In this document: piece after piece, positions 6,182-6,463 of the stretch
Layout of the letters: each line of letters begins with the position of its first letter
How positions within the stretch are numbered: position 1 is the first letter of the stretch
Origin: an uncultured Paracoccaceae bacterium
Lineage (GTDB): Bacteria; Pseudomonadota; Alphaproteobacteria; Rhodobacterales; Rhodobacteraceae
Reading direction: 5' to 3'
Assembly: GCA_937900975.1 (NCBI GenBank)
Contig: CALCPC010000110.1
Coordinates: 1 to 6,463, forward strand
DNA length: 6,463 nt
Notes under the pieces: model-generated
What the model was told of the DNA's origin: nothing
Seen by the model: the letters and a program-made list of their open reading frames with translations, nothing else
The model's database searches: none
Translations under genes and position numbers: made by a program

Positions 6182-6463
6182 TTAAGGGCCCGACGGCACG
6201 TTCTTGCCGGGTTGCGCCAACGCGGGGTTCGCGCGTTTCGACCGGAAGCGTGACGTCAGGTTGTCCCAAAGCTTGGCCATGCCGAGCGGCTCGTAGATCA
6301 TAAAGACGATGATCAACACGCCGAAGACCACCAGCTCAATCGATGAGATGATTGTGGCGTCGATCATGCCGTGGAAAAGCTCATTGCCCAGGGTGTTCAG
6401 GACCACGGGAAACAGCAGGATGAAGGCCGCGCCAATAAAAGCGCCGTTGATCGTGCCGAGCCC
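6182..6463 (-). CDS. livM: Branched-chain amino acid-type ABC transporter permease (LivM family), C-terminal fragment
   Basis: The reverse strand is open from the window edge to a TAA at 6184-6182, giving the last 93 residues of an inner-membrane permease. It starts GLGTINGAFIGAAFILLFPV, the conserved Gly-rich loop and helix near the end of LivH/LivM permeases. Next come VLNTLGNELFHGMIDATIIS and a final membrane helix (ELVVFGVLIIVFMIYEPLGM). The EPLG-type ending and following basic stretch (WDNLTSRFRSKR) are typical of LivM C-termini on the cytoplasmic side. The GTG at 6406 is an internal Val codon, not a start. LivM proteins pair with LivH, two ATPases and a periplasmic binding protein to import branched-chain amino acids or related compounds; here the substrate cannot be told. 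It converges on the serine-cycle operon. Confidence 0.85.
   Translation of the reverse strand, partial: GLGTINGAFIGAAFILLFPVVLNTLGNELFHGMIDATIISSIELVVFGVLIIVFMIYEPLGMAKLWDNLTSRFRSKRANPALAQPGKNVPSGP

Overview
The window holds a compact serine-cycle (C1 assimilation) operon from a GC-rich alphaproteobacterium. I infer a Rhodobacterales/Roseobacter-type methylotroph or methylated-amine degrader from codon use, protein character and gene content; there is no rRNA or other marker to fix the taxon.

Layout. At the left edge, on the minus strand, are the first 52 codons of a response regulator receiver domain (1-157). A 237-base divergent intergenic region (158-394) follows, containing several inverted repeats and NarL-like half-sites. 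Five plus-strand genes then run with almost no gaps: a class V aminotransferase, taken as serine-glyoxylate aminotransferase (395-1642); malate-CoA ligase beta and alpha subunits, mtkA (1668-2867) and mtkB (2864-3751); a D-2-hydroxyacid dehydrogenase, taken as hydroxypyruvate reductase (3751-4740); and serine hydroxymethyltransferase, glyA (4737-6023). The last four are linked by stop/start overlaps of 4, 1 and 4 bases. A very strong GC-rich hairpin closes the operon (6030-6083). Converging from the right, on the minus strand, are the C-terminal part of a LivM-type ABC permease (6182-6463) and, 3 bases after its stop, a 32-codon single-membrane-segment small ORF (6080-6178).

How the genes work together. 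GlyA adds a C1 unit from methylene-tetrahydrofolate to glycine, giving serine. The aminotransferase moves the serine amino group to glyoxylate, giving hydroxypyruvate and regenerating glycine. The dehydrogenase reduces hydroxypyruvate to D-glycerate. After glycerate kinase, enolase, PEP carboxylase and malate dehydrogenase (none encoded here), MtkAB converts malate to malyl-CoA, which malyl-CoA lyase (also not here) splits to acetyl-CoA and glyoxylate. The diagnostic cycle steps are present, but glycerate kinase, ppc, mcl and the folate C1 genes (mtdA, fch) are absent and must lie elsewhere.

I see no mobile element, CRISPR array, tRNA or rRNA. The core is a known pathway. The less described parts are the divergent regulator with its candidate operators, the atypical aminotransferase active-site loop, the small hydrophobic ORF after livM, and the hairpin that surrounds the aminotransferase stop codon.
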